The notes below the pieces were generated by a model. It had not been told where the DNA came from and searched no databases. It saw only the letters and a list, made by a program, of their open reading frames with translations. A program made the translations under genes and the position numbers. A stretch of DNA of 64,000 nt from assembly GCF_000165425.1 (NCBI RefSeq), contig NW_001799533.1:3127-67126 (forward strand). Direction: 5' to 3'. This DNA comes from Paramecium tetraurelia (lineage: Eukaryota > Ciliophora > Oligohymenophorea > Peniculida > Parameciidae). Below are positions 1 to 11,502 of the stretch, in pieces (positions within the stretch are counted from its first letter, which is position 1; the number at the start of each line of letters is the position of its first letter).

Positions 1-37
1 CAAACCCAAAACCCAAACCCAAACCCAAACCCAAACC
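1..37. repeat. Telomeric C3A3 repeats (chromosome end)
   Basis: The first 37 bases are tandem CCCAAA units, C-rich strand 5'->3' inward, with one CCCAAAA variant near position 7-13, followed by unique sequence from about position 38. Hexanucleotide repeats of this class (G3T3/G4T2 on the other strand) are the telomeres of Paramecium macronuclear chromosomes. Only about six units are present, so the assembly probably stops within a longer telomere. Confidence 0.95.
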
Positions 38-370
38 GCAGGATTAATTTGTGTTTTGTTAATAAAGGATTATATTATAAGATTTTCCCAACCATTTAAA
101 CCCAAAGATAATGATATTTCCATTCATTTGAATTTTTCACAATTTAATCATATATTACCTCAACACGTAAAATTATTTCGTCTAGATCTTAAAATCTTTC
201 ATTGTTAAAATAACTTATTATCTCCCATTGCAACATATCTATTGTAAAATAAACTTCAAACTATTTTCTATTTTTATCAACAACATATGAATAATAAAGA
301 TAACAAGCTCCCTTGAACAATGATTCAAGCAATTGTTCATTTGGCCTCATTTAAATCATCGAAACAATGA

Positions 371-987
371 TCCCACTTAAAAATCCTTCTAAAATTTCTT
401 TCCTTTGATTACTATTATTTGGTGATATCTAGAAAGAAGTTTTTGTTAAAAAAAGAAAGAGTTCCATTTGATTTTGAATTAAATCATTCTTCTCTATTTT
501 CACATGTTATCCTAATTCATCAGAGATGTCCAAAAATTCCTGTTATAAATCACATTTCATAAATCTCTCCTCATTCATCACATGAAAGCTAAATACAACT
601 TTAGATAGAGACGCTGTTGTCTATAATATGTATAAACATTTAAATGAATCTGTTCTAATGTAGATCAAACAACTTTTCAACAACTTTTTAATACCCTCTA
701 AAATTAAGTTGTAAGATTCCGCTACGCTTTAAGCATTCTTGTTAAGTTTGTAAATTTTTTCTTCTTAATAAGTAAACCATTACAGAGCTATCATTATTTC
801 TTAATTCTCTGACTAATCAACAGCAATAACAGCCTTAGTGCAAATTATCTCAACATAAAAATTAAATTTATTAAAGAAATTATAAAGATCTTAATTATCT
901 GACTTTGAGATTTCTGATGATAGAGGGTTTATTTTTGAAGTTCCGCAACCACCTCCACGTAAAATGGAATCCATTTAAGACATTTGA
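371..987 (+). pseudogene. Coding-like fragment, unknown protein, frame break near 545-585
   Basis: Two overlapping + strand reading frames look translated: one from about 371 to 545, and another from 586 to a TGA at 985-987 ending in an acidic and then proline-rich tail (FIFEVPQPPPRKMES). The first frame must move back by one base to reach the second, which needs an intron of 3n+2 length. No GT...AG pair of 18-40 nt gives this shift. Either the gene is frame-broken or the true exon structure is different. The family is not recognised; the middle part is leucine-rich and probably helical. Confidence 0.35.
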
Positions 988-2263
988 GATAACATTTTAT
1001 CAAATTTTAAATAATAAATCTACATCGGTATAAATACAAAATAAACTTAAGTTGATATATTTGAGACTGATGTAATGAAACATTTTATTTTTATTAGAAA
1101 TATTTAATTTTAGATGTAGATTTTGACCTGCTTTTACATTTAAGAGTTAATTCTATCTTGAATAATTTCTCAAATATTATTGGAAATTATTTTTCTTGAT
1201 ATATTAGAAATTGTTAATTTCTTTGCCTAATGGAAATTGGAATGCTACATATAGCCATGTTCATTAATTTCTTTAAATCATATTATGGCAGTCGATGGAT
1301 AATTAATTAGCCTTAATCATCAATTTAAAGAATATTAGTGAAGAAAAATATCTGAATAATTTGTTTCAATCAGCACCTACAATCGATAACTTGTATTAGA
1401 GAAATAATTGATCAGTTTTTGTGATTCTTTTCTTATTTAATTGGTTTTATTGATAGGGTTAATCATTTTCATATTCAATTTAAGATTATTAATCTTACTG
1501 ATCATCAATAATTAATAGAGCAATTAGCTTTACATAACAAGATTTTGAATTTACATGATTTAAACCTCACACACATTTTCAGAGGCAATTACTGATTCAA
1601 GTATAAAGGTTTGATAAAACCTCAGGGTAGTCATAATAATTACACAAATCGCGTATCCACTAGTTAATATAAATCACGCTATAAATGGATTAGGCGTTAT
1701 CAATAGAAAGACAAATATTGTTTCTTAAGAATTTATCTAAAAGCTGATTTATTTACTCAGTAACACTCTTCTCATTAGCGTCGCGAAAACAAGCAGCGTT
1801 TATGTAAATCATGTACAAGCAAGTAAAATTTTCATAATTGCTTGTTATGAAAACAGTTTTTGCCAACTGAATCTCCATCACAATGTGTGCACGAAGCGGA
1901 CGATCAAAATTAACAATAGAATGAAATTCAAAGAAGCATTGAATACAATTATTATTCTCAATTCATAAAGTCATTTGTCAGGGTGTCAGAGCCTTAACCC
2001 TAATTTGCACTTCTCTCATATCTAGATAATAATATCGATTAAGCAACTATCTTAATTTAGTTGGCTATAATGAACACAACTGTGAGCTCAAGGTCTTCTT
2101 TAGAGATTAAACCAATACTACACTAACAGCCTGTGTGCTGCTAACAGCAGTCTTTTTTGTGAGTACAATTATCTGACCAAGCAGTGCAGTAGCATTCACA
2201 TTCATTTGAGAAGTGTGCATAGTTTTGCTTTATGGTTATAAGGAGAATTTACTAAATATATGA

Positions 2264-2867
2264 ACCTCTCGTATTTAATACCTTGATACAAGCGATAAAG
2301 TATTTTAAAGCACAAACTTCATTTCCATATAAGCTTCAAATAATTAGCTAGCAAATACTATGCAAAGAGAAGGAAGGTTCTTAGAAAATTTGGATACTCA
2401 CATACCAGCAGATAACTCTGTAAATTGCCTGTACGCTATTCAAAGACTGCACAAAAATATCAACGACTAAGCTATGGTATTGCATTTTACATCCTTGAGC
2501 AAAGAACCAGAATTGTTATAATATATATTACTCAACAGTTAGTTATATAATGACATTAAAAACAGTTTAACTTTATAATGATGAAATTTCAGTATTAAAT
2601 AGAAATTGTAGGATGATCCTAGAAGGCAAATTTTTGTAAAAAAAGCAACACCCAAGGAAGTAGAAACAAAACAAAATCTATTGTCCAAAACTAAAATTTT
2701 AAATTCAAATAGGTAGAAGAATTTGAACTTGAATAATTAGAAAATTGACTGAATTTGAGAGTTTGCTCAAATCGTTTTACAGAAATTACATTTTTATTAA
2801 TTAAACAACATTTCTAGTACCTTATACAATTTTTTTAATCAAATATGAAATTAAAACTTATTACTGA
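2264..2867 (+). pseudogene. Coding-like fragment, helical protein, one good intron
   Basis: One frame is open from 2264 (first ATG at 2360) and again from 2585, interrupted by TGA TGA at 2579-2584. Downstream a 28-nt GTA...TAG intron at 2713-2740 joins exons seamlessly, which argues that this was a real gene. The protein is helix-rich and polar, then basic (KKATPKEVETKQ), ending at TGA 2865-2867. No intron of suitable length removes the internal stops. The family is not recognised. Confidence 0.35.
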
Positions 2868-2910
2868 CCAATAACAAAATATTGGTATTAATATATAATA
2901 TTTCCTACAG

Positions 2911-3216
2911 CCAAAGCGTGTATTTCCAATAGAGCAAATCTTCAGTGAAGGATTAGATTAATTTCTTGATCACTAAAGATATTCTATGCTTAGTCATCTT
3001 TATTATAAAAGTGAAGGAAGACTATAATTTAAGAATTCGTAAATATAGACATTAGAAATACACAAGGTATATCTAAAATATAAAAAATAGAAAACAAAAA
3101 TTAAAAACACATATAGAAACAATAAAACAACAAAGCCTCTTTCTTAAATCGTAAATTTTATCCTGAATAAAATTGAAATAAACAGAGATATAAAACTGTT
3201 TGATTAAATTCCTTGA
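2911..3216 (+). pseudogene. Coding-like fragment after an apparent intron acceptor
   Basis: Starting after a 26-nt GTA...CAG segment (2885-2910) a frame reads PKRVFPIEQIFSEG and continues, lysine/glutamine-rich, to TGA 3214-3216. The in-frame sequence upstream of the intron-like segment contains a TGA and no ATG, so the fragment has no start unless it begins at the internal ATG near 2986. It may be a 3' exon of the preceding fragment. No family is recognised. Confidence 0.25.
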
Positions 3217-4160
3217 AATTTTCTACAATAAGCCTTTCTGAGATTCAAAAATTCAGTTTTATATTAACAGAGATGATTAAATTAATATCCAATAATTTCA
3301 CCAATAATTTAGTTTATTATTATGTCTTTAAAATATGTGAACTTGAAAAACATTGGAAGTAGTATTTTTAAACATTCTATTTATTAGATAATATAGAAGT
3401 TCTCTCAAAATTAATTTTATGACGAATTTCTATTTTATTTGATGAATAAGCAATTCCTTCTTGTAATTTGGGTATCTGCTTATTCTTTCAAATTAATTTT
3501 TTTAACATTTTTTAATTTTTATCAACATTTGGAATTCAAATCAAAATTGAGACAAAACAATTATTTAAGGGGTCTAATTTCCAAATAATATTGAAAACAC
3601 TTATCTCATCATTCAATAAGATGTTGCATTTCAAAATGGACTAGAAAATCAAGCATAAAATATATGAAAACGTTTTAATTGCAATATTTTACGGATGAAA
3701 TCCAATAGTGTTTGTAGGGGATAAAAGACAAGGTCTATTGCAATTGCCAATAACCAAAGTGTTGTGGTTGAGAATTATGTAAAAATTTTGTTAATTTTTA
3801 TAAACTTATGTACTGAAATGCTCCCAAGATAGGCGATATTGTATAAATTATGTGTCAATATTAATAAATCATCTTCTTTTAATCGATATTGATACATAAT
3901 GACATTCACCAATTCGTCTCAATTCTAGAATTAATTTTGTATTCTCTCTGGTTATAATAATATATAATTAAATAATCAATATTGCTACTACTTTAAATTA
4001 ACAATTTCTGATTATAACATTGCGATCTATTGGAGTAATTTTTTTTCTTTTTTTTTCTTTTAATCTAATACCTTTTTCATCCTTTCAAATATTGATTAAA
4101 ATTATGGATTATTTCTTGTAATTATCGGAGTTCTCTTTTTATTTGATTTAGTTGATTTCG

Positions 4161-4494
4161 TTTACAGATCAGCATAATCTATAGATTTTGAAATGTATGC
4201 TGAATCATTAATTTTGCCAAATGCACTTGAAGCCAATTAAGGTGGTTAATTTGAATTGTTTATTCTAGGCTTATAATGAATAAAATATAAATACTTTCAG
4301 CTTGAATTTAAGAAATGCTTGCTTATAAGAATCATAAAAAGATGCTGTTGCCTGTTTTTAAATTTTAGAGATGGTACAATACTATGATTTTGCTCTTGGC
4401 TTTGGTACTCTCTCTGATTCGATAGTTTTTTTTGACATCCAATCTGATAAAGTTTCATGCCTTTGTTTCAATACAAACCTGTGATCATCATCTG
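4161..4494 (+). pseudogene. Coding-like fragment, beta-propeller-like flavour
   Basis: An open stretch ending at TGA 4492-4494 reads like a real protein near its end (FGTLSDSIVFFDIQSDKVSC), reminiscent of a blade of a WD-like propeller. A 27-nt GTGG...CTAG segment near 4232-4258 may be an intron. No start codon or upstream exon could be assigned. It could be the 3' end of a gene whose 5' exons are degenerate. Confidence 0.25.
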
Positions 4495-4886
4495 AATGCT
4501 TTATTTAAGACTTTCCTTGTTTACTTTTTTTCAGATTCAAATAACAATTATTTAGATTATACATTTTTTCCATTAAGAAAAATAGTTTAGCAATTATTCC
4601 ATGATGTAAAAGTTATGTAAATTCTAATCATTACAATTATTTACTATAACTTTCGAAACATTAGAAGCAAAATGAAAGAACCATACAATAATGAAATGAA
4701 TGTTGTTCAAATATGTGTTTCAATAAAAGAGATACTTCTAAGTAACTAGTTTAAATTTAATCTTTCTAACATTGAATATATATATTAAACCCAAAATATA
4801 TAATAATAATCTTATTCTAATCTCAAAAATTTCCAACATTTCTTCATTATTTATTATAGAATTCACAAAAACTAGTTTCATATTTA

Positions 4887-6473
4887 ATGTATTCCCATTC
4901 AAATAGCGGAATTGATCCTACCATGCTAACATCAACCCATGTTGAAACAGATGCGAATCAACAGTAAGAAAATCTGGAAGAAATTGAAAATTTAAATTAA
5001 ATCAAAAAAGAATTTGATGATTCACAACTTGTAACCAATTTTGATTTGAATCTTGCTAACTTAGTTCAAAGAAGATGTATATTAAGTTCATTAATGAAAG
5101 GTTATGTATTTGAGGATCAAATCATGAAATACGAGAAAATATTAGAAAAAAATCCAACATGTGTGGAAGCCTTAATTGAAAAAGGTAGAATAACATTATT
5201 GATGTCTAGCAAAAAATTTAGTTAGCCTTTAAAAAATTGAGGAGGCCTTAGAATGCTGTAATTAAGCTATATCTATTGACGGTAGCTTTACTTAGGCATA
5301 TTTTGAAAAAGGTATTTTTATTTTATTGAATTAAGCAAAAATATTGTGTAAATAATAAAAGATCGAAGATGCCATTAAAGCTTATGAAGCTATTTTATCA
5401 AAGAATTCAAAAAATAATGATGCAATTCAAGAATTATGTATTAAAGATTATATTAATCAGCTTAACTTCAAAATTAAATTCAATAAATATCGAAGGCACT
5501 TAAATATTATGACTAACTATTGGCTTTTGATCGAAAAAATAAATTTATCTATGTAGAAAAAGCCAAACTATTATAAAAATAAAACAAATTTGAATTGGCT
5601 CTTAAATGTTGCGACTAATTATTGAGCTTTGATCCTTATGAAAAGTATGCGTATTTACAAAAAGGTATCTTCTTTGAGTATTGATAGCTTTATTATTTTC
5701 ATAAATTAACGAGCCACAATCGGCTATAGAATGTTATAAGAAAGTAATCGAAATTGACTCTACGAATAAATATGCTTATTTAGCAAAAGGTTTTAGATAA
5801 ATTAAATAAATAGTTAAGTTGTTAATAGAGTTAAAAAATTATGAAAAGGCTCTCAAGTGTTGTGACAAGATTTTAAATTTTGAACCAAAAGAAATTTATG
5901 CTCAGATATAGAAAGGTATAAGAACATCTAATATGAAAAAAGCCAGAACTCTAGAATTTCTTCAAAGATATGATCAGGCTGTTAAATGTTGGGATGAAAT
6001 AATTACTTAAGAATAAAACAAGGCAGAGCCAAGTGTGGAAAAAGGTATATTTTTGCTTTTGATTTTTAGCTCGAGTTTTAGTCAAGCAAAATAAAATTAA
6101 GGAAGCTGTAAAATGTTTAGACATAATTCTGTCTAATAATAAAGCAAATAGAGATGTGAATGTACAGAAAGGTAAAAATTAGAATAAATTTTAGCCTAAA
6201 TCTTAATGTAGTAAGGATTATTGGAATAAGCTGTTTAATGTTGCTAATAAATCTTGAGTTAAGATTCAGGATCTGAAAGAGCATGGCATTATTGCGGTAA
6301 GAATTTAATTGACATTTGAAGGCCAAGCATTTAAGTTCTTAAATTAATTGAATGATGCCTTAAAATGTTATGAGGAAATATTGAAAACAAACAGCAATGA
6401 TTGGTATTCTTAATACTAAGTCAAGGAAATAAAAGAATAAATAAAAAAGTAAAGATTAGTAAAAAATGATTGA
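4887..6473 (+). CDS. TPR-repeat protein, 455 aa, nine tiny introns
   Basis: The ATG at 4887 opens a frame that, after removing nine introns of 23-27 nt, encodes about 455 aa and ends at TGA 6471-6473; the spliced length is a multiple of three. From about residue 75 the protein consists of roughly ten tetratricopeptide repeats of the form ALKCCDQLLSFDP...YLQKG, typical of protein-protein scaffolds. The N-terminus is acidic and unstructured. Eight of the nine introns sit in phase 1 immediately after the repeat's KG dipeptide (CG in the last), so exon boundaries coincide with repeat boundaries. Two introns (5312-5335 and 5790-5813) are 24 nt and contain no TGA in frame. The partner is unknown; TPR genes of this kind are numerous in Paramecium. 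Confidence 0.85.
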
Positions 6474-6891
6474 GATTTATTTTATCTTATTCAAATGGAT
6501 AGAATCATTCTTTAAAATCTTATTCTGTTTGAAACTCATTAACAATACATCAGACTTATATCTAAGTTTAAATCTGCTAAATTCTGTTAGTATGTTAATA
6601 AAATAGCGTATATATGGAACATCAATTTATATTTAACATATTTTTTCATCATTTTCCAATAAGCATTTTCAATTAATTATTGTAACAAATAAGCAAAATT
6701 AAATTTGAAATATACAAAAAATCAGCGATTGTAGAAATTAGCTTCAGTTTTTTGATTTTAATTCGTTTAATAGAAGTAAAAAATAGGAGAGAGCTTAAAT
6801 ATAATATCAAACTTCAATGTAATATCATAAAATAATATTTTCTCTAATTTCAAATTTTTCTATTAATTTCTTCGATTTCTAAACTGATTGA
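6474..6891. other. Intergenic, between two convergent stops
   Basis: AT-rich 418-bp spacer between the stop of the TPR gene (+) and the stop of the Kelch-like gene (-). No coding frame, RNA gene or repeat is apparent. Confidence 0.6.
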
Positions 6892-8819
6892 TCATTATCC
6901 TAATATTAATATATTCTAACTAGTTATATATGTTTTAAATTTACACTGACTATTTGTAAGATCAATTTTTAGGAGTTAAGTGATACTTTGAATTTTTTGT
7001 TGGGATTTATTTTCACTCTGAGTGTGAAATATTGTATAATAATTCCCATAGGCAATGCATCCTTCAAAGTCTTCCACTGGCTAAAATGATCCTTATTATC
7101 TACTCGCTTTAACTATTGTAAGAAGTTATTGAAGAGGTTCTAGTGAAAATATTTCATTTAACTTAAATCTCCCATTTTCCCAATCAAGAGTATATATCTC
7201 TCTCTTTCCAAATTTTGAATCTGCATTCAGTGGTTTCTTGAGATTTTCTCCTGACAAAATCAATTGGTTTCTACCATAATATGAACAAGAGAAAAGAGGA
7301 GAGCATAGAACTTTTTATTAATATTAATCTTCAGGCTTTTTCGAAAATTCAGGTTCAAAATATTTTTATTAATTTCCTAATAAATTTTCTTCCTTGCAAG
7401 AAAATATTTAGATTCTGTTTTATTATGTACAAAGTTGGTTAGGTATTCCATCAGGATAATGAGATATACCTCCATAAAATATTACTAATTTATCAAAAAT
7501 TGGGTCTTGAGATATGAAAAAACTTCCATCAAATCTATTTTCTAATAGAATATCAAGTTTTTCCCATTTATTACTTCTAAAAGCATAGGTAGTATTCAAT
7601 AGTTCATTAATAATCACATCATTAATTACTTTTCTTGTTTAGCCATAGAAGACATATATTTTTCTAGAATTGTACAAATTATTAATACCCTTTATATTAT
7701 GTGCCCATAAAATTATACCCTTCTATGGGTAAATTTGGTAAAATCTCTAACTAAGCTTCTTTTTTCTCATATGGATTACTTGGAAATTGAATTCTTAAAA
7801 ACTATGAACTCTATTTGAATCTATCCGTAGTATATATTCCTCCTATTATATATAATTAATGATCTTTTCCTTCACCAAATTCTTTAATGCATAATTGTTG
7901 TTCTAAAATATCAATAGGATTTGAATTATATTCTAAATTGTATTCCTGCCAAACATCATAATACACGTAATATACAATTAACTAGATTGAAATCAATATT
8001 TACAAGTGATTTAATTCTATTTGCTAATCCTTATATTGTTTTTAATGCAAAAATGAAATCATTTTTTAAAGATTTTTTTCCTAATGAAATTAATTTAATA
8101 GAATTTTTGAATAAATTCCGAACTTCATTTTTCTTAGGGTATATTAACTATTGTAACTTTGTTATTGATCTTTCCTTTGAAAGAAAATACAATTTTCGAT
8201 TGAAATACTGGGACAATTTTTCAATGGTTTGGGCTATTTCATCATGAATTTTTTTTTTTTGAATTGTTTGGTTTGTAATTTGAAGAAGATGTCTTTTTTA
8301 AATCCCAAAAATAGGATAAGTTCCTGGAATAATTACTTTTTCAAAATCTAGTGCTTTTTTGTTATTCTTAACTTTAACTTTATAAACTGGGTTGGAGTAA
8401 GATGCTTAATAAAATAGTTCATTCTATTCAATATATTTATTGGGATTCATTCTTCTATATTATATCTTAAATAATTTAAAAGCTTCCAAAGCATGGTAGA
8501 GTTTGTAATCTACACCATAATCAGTTGAAATTATTTATTTTTTGCATCCAGGACAAACCATCATCCTATTTAATCAAAACTAAATAGAATACATTTCACC
8601 TCTTTTGTATTTTTGGCAATATTCTAACCAAATGTTTAAATCGAATATACATTTAATTAATGCAAAGTTGGAATGTCTTACAGGTATATCAATAATACAT
8701 TTTGACAATTAGCATAAAATAGGTAGTTAAACTTCTTCTCCTTGCATATTTTTTTGTATGAATATATCCACAAAGTCACTAATATTCTTTGATTTCAACT
8801 TTAATTCATTAGATTTCAT
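6892..8819 (-). CDS. Kelch-like beta-propeller protein, 627 aa
   Basis: ATG at 8819-8817, TGA at 6894-6892. Two introns, one of 19 nt (GTATT...GCAG, near 7943) and one of 25 nt (GTATT...CTAG, near 7680), give a frame of 627 codons. The first 300 residues are basic and helical with one short CPGC element. The C-terminal half contains propeller-like strands of Kelch type, for example LYIIGGIY and KIYVFYG with spaced glycine pairs. Such domains bind partner proteins; no catalytic motif is seen. It is divergent from the TM/RING gene at 8968 with 148 bp between the starts. Assignment to Kelch rests on the repeated [YV]-hydrophobic-GG pattern only. Confidence 0.65.
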
Positions 8820-8967
8820 AATAAATAAGAATTATATATTGATTATTTTTAAAATTAGTTTTCAAATTATTATATAGTTGGTGGGTATATTGGAGAGTGA
8901 ATTAAACAGATATGATGATAAAGAAAATTGATTTTGATAATAAACAAATTGAATATTTTATATTTTA

Positions 8968-10247
8968 ATGAACTTAGGATATCTCTTTTTGCTGGTTGGA
9001 GTTTAATGCATTCTGTACTAATTTAATGCAACAAATCAATATTTGTTAGTAGAGAATGAAGCAGAGGAATGGGTATAAATGAAAATTCAGATCTATGAAC
9101 ATAATGTAAAATAGAGCGAAGCCATTGAAAATTATGAAAAATACCTACAACTTTATTATAAATTGAAATTAGGATCATACTACGAATTAGAAATAGTTAT
9201 AATACCTGAGACGAATTTCAAAATCCAATAAATAAATTAAAAAGTATGTCCTAAGTAATGCTCTAAGAATGGAAATTGCATCAATAATAGTTGCCAGTGT
9301 TATGAATCATTTTTTGGGTATAAGATCTAGTTATGAATTTATTAGATCAAGATGCTAATTTGAAATAGAAAGCTATTATAACATTCAATAATATAACATT
9401 GAATTACATTAATTTGAAACTTCGTATTTATTACTGCAGTATCAATAGTCAGATTTGATCAATGACCAAGGGTAATTTCTATTAATTAAGATAGAGATAG
9501 ACAAAAAATATGATTTTGTCAAGTAATCATGCTATTGAAATTCAGCTCTATCTAGTTTTACCATATCAAAACATATCCACAAGTATTCAAAATCAAAATA
9601 TCCTTTATAACAATTCCTTAAATGGATCTACTACAATTGATTTTTCACCATTTTATTAATCTTATAGCAGTTCTTAGGTTAGCTATTCCTTCTTTTTTAT
9701 TTTTACAAATAACTATACAAATTAAGAAAGATATTCAATGACTTTTGATTTAAAAAGTCAAGAGATCACATTTTAAGACTTCATATTAGTGACTATTCTT
9801 AGCGTAGTAGCCTTTATAATTTTATTAATTGTAATATTTATAGTAAGGAGGAGATGCTAATATATTTAGATAAGCAAGTTAAAATATTCAATTGATCATC
9901 AACCAAAAATGGATATTGTTGGGTAACTGGCAATTGTGACTCCTGCAAAAGATGAAGAATGTATAGTGTGTTTAGATTTACTGGAAAATTAGTAATGCAG
10001 ATAAACTTCTTGTAAGCATATTTTTCATGAATAATGTTTGAATGAATGGTTACAAAAATAACAAACTTGTCCACTCTGCAGGGAGAATTTGTTTGAGGAA
10101 GAAGGAGCACAAATAATGAAGGTCAGAAATTTAAGTTCCTCTTCAATAGTTGCGGGCTAATTTTCAATTATATAAAGTGAAAGACAACCAATTTAATAAA
10201 TTATACTTTCAAGATCAATGAATAATAGACTGGCTGCGTTCTAATGA
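8968..10247 (+). CDS. Type I membrane RING-H2 ubiquitin ligase with EGF-like module
   Basis: ATG 8968, TGA 10245-10247, two 28-nt introns (9318-9345 and near 9519-9546), 407 aa. The order is: signal peptide (NLGYLFLLVGVQCIL), lumenal region, an EGF-like cysteine cluster (CPKQCSKNGNCIN followed by CQC) at about residues 95-115, a serine-rich lumenal stretch, one long TM segment (ILVTILSVVAFIILLIVIF) near residue 265, a basic stop-transfer (VRRRC), and a cytosolic RING-H2 finger with CIVC, CKHIFHEQC and CPLC. The family (PA-TM-RING-like and relatives) ubiquitinates membrane or endosomal cargo. An EGF module on the lumenal side in place of a PA domain is unusual. The C-terminal tail is serine-rich. 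Confidence 0.85.
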
Positions 10248-10433
10248 GTCTTTTAATATAATTATATTCATTTGTTATTTTAATCAGTCTATGGCCTAAA
10301 ATTACAAAATAGTGGATTCTAAATTAATTTAGGTTTTATTCTTTTCAGTGAGGTGTTTAGAGCAATCAGACCAACAAATTTTAATTATTTGCTTTTTTGA
10401 TTAGAGAGGATTATTTTAATAATTATTTATTTA

Positions 10434-11172
10434 TCAAAATTTGCTTAAATTTTAAATCATTAAATTCATTTGAGATTCAAGTATATTCCTCAGGACTGTT
10501 ACTTTCTCCGAGGTATTCATATTTTCATATTCTAATTGATTTAACCCACAAGACTCAATGTAATGATAATCTAGTTGTCGTTTTTAAAAGTACTTTTTTA
10601 TCTTTTTCCATTTTAAACTATGTTTTGGTTTTAAAGCTGATTTACTGATATCTTAAAATTCTGTTATATTTAGTGTTTGAAATTGTTTCTTAAGTTCTTC
10701 CTTTTGATTCTAATCTTTTATGATTAATGAAAGTTTAGATTCATTCTCCTTAAAAAATTTAATGGAGTTCTCATGAGTCTTATCTTCTAGAATCTCAAGA
10801 TCATTATTATTCTTAATTTGATCACTTTTTGTTGATTTGACTGCCATCAATTAGATGGTATTAGTGCTAAAAATTAGGTAATTCTTACGCCTCGTCAATC
10901 AAACAAATAGCAAAATTTTAGATAACTTTAACAAGCTGATCTCTTTTTTCTTTCTTCCACATTCTACCTTCCTATTTGTAGACTCGGTATATGGCCTTTA
11001 TTGTCGAGAGATTATACCCTGTTAGATCTGATACCTTTTGGAATCATGTTTATTTTACTTAAGAAGGACTCATTTTACTATTGACTAAAGCCTTTACAAT
11101 CTAAATGCGTTCATTTCCTGGTATTGGTTTGTACTTAGTTGTTGAATGAGTGTAGGTTTCTTGATTATTCAT
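10434..11172 (-). CDS. Helix-turn-helix (homeodomain-like) protein, 230 aa
   Basis: ATG 11172-11170, TGA 10436-10434, introns of 24 nt (near 11042-11065) and 22 nt (near 10869-10890), 230 codons. Residues 15-60 form a compact helix-turn-helix: NERIQIVKALVNSKMS then PSQVSDLTGYNLSTIKAIYR, the pattern of transposase-derived and Pax-type DNA-binding modules. The remainder is charged, rich in lysine and glutamate, with a probable coiled coil. The phrase AIYRV recurs in a second HTH protein of this window (54991-55561). Role unknown; a nuclear DNA-binding function is inferred only from the fold. Confidence 0.65.
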
Positions 11173-11502
11173 GTTTAAGATTTAATTAAAATTATTGTTC
11201 ATGAACTTTCAGCGATTAATAATGACCAATAGTAATTAGACTTTATATAATTTATTAACAAAGTAAGTTTTTTCTGGATTTGAAATATTCAAGAATCAAA
11301 TAGAATCTTTTCAAAAGCTCAAAAGTAGTCGAAAACCTAAACTTTCTTGATAATTTTATTTTTTTGCAAAATATAATGATTAAATCATAAAGGTTATATT
11401 TTATTTTATAACTAATAAATTTAAAAAACTCTAAAAAATACTAATAATATAATGTTAAACAATTCATAATAGATCAAAACTATATTAAAGTGATATACTG
11501 AA
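11173..11502. other. Intergenic spacer
   Basis: About 330 bp of AT-rich sequence between the start of the HTH gene and the stop of the next minus-strand gene. It holds the presumed promoter of the HTH gene and nothing else recognisable. Confidence 0.5.

Larger units (their letters stand above)
38..4886. other. Subtelomeric region with coding-like fragments
   Basis: AT-rich sequence in which the + strand carries several stretches with Paramecium-like codon use and at least two convincing tiny introns (1601-1625 and 2713-2740), but where each stretch runs into an in-frame TGA that no acceptable GT...AG intron removes. The better pieces are listed separately. Other coding-like pieces lie at about 1342-1745 (+). 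From about 3220 to 4080 only AT-rich, poly-T-containing sequence is seen, apart from a short cysteine-rich ORF at 3664-3783. The pattern fits decayed gene copies near a chromosome end, although multi-exon genes read incorrectly by eye remain possible. Confidence 0.5.

Noticed and set aside
3664-3783. Short + strand ORF with CNCQQPKCCG, resembling a tesmin/TSO1 CXC motif
   Set aside because: A TGA interrupts the motif and the second half of a CXC repeat is absent; too little to claim a family.
7921-8247. A 108-codon + strand frame inside the Kelch-like gene
   Set aside because: It is antisense to a well-supported minus-strand exon that reads smoothly with Paramecium codon use; its composition is that of a shadow.
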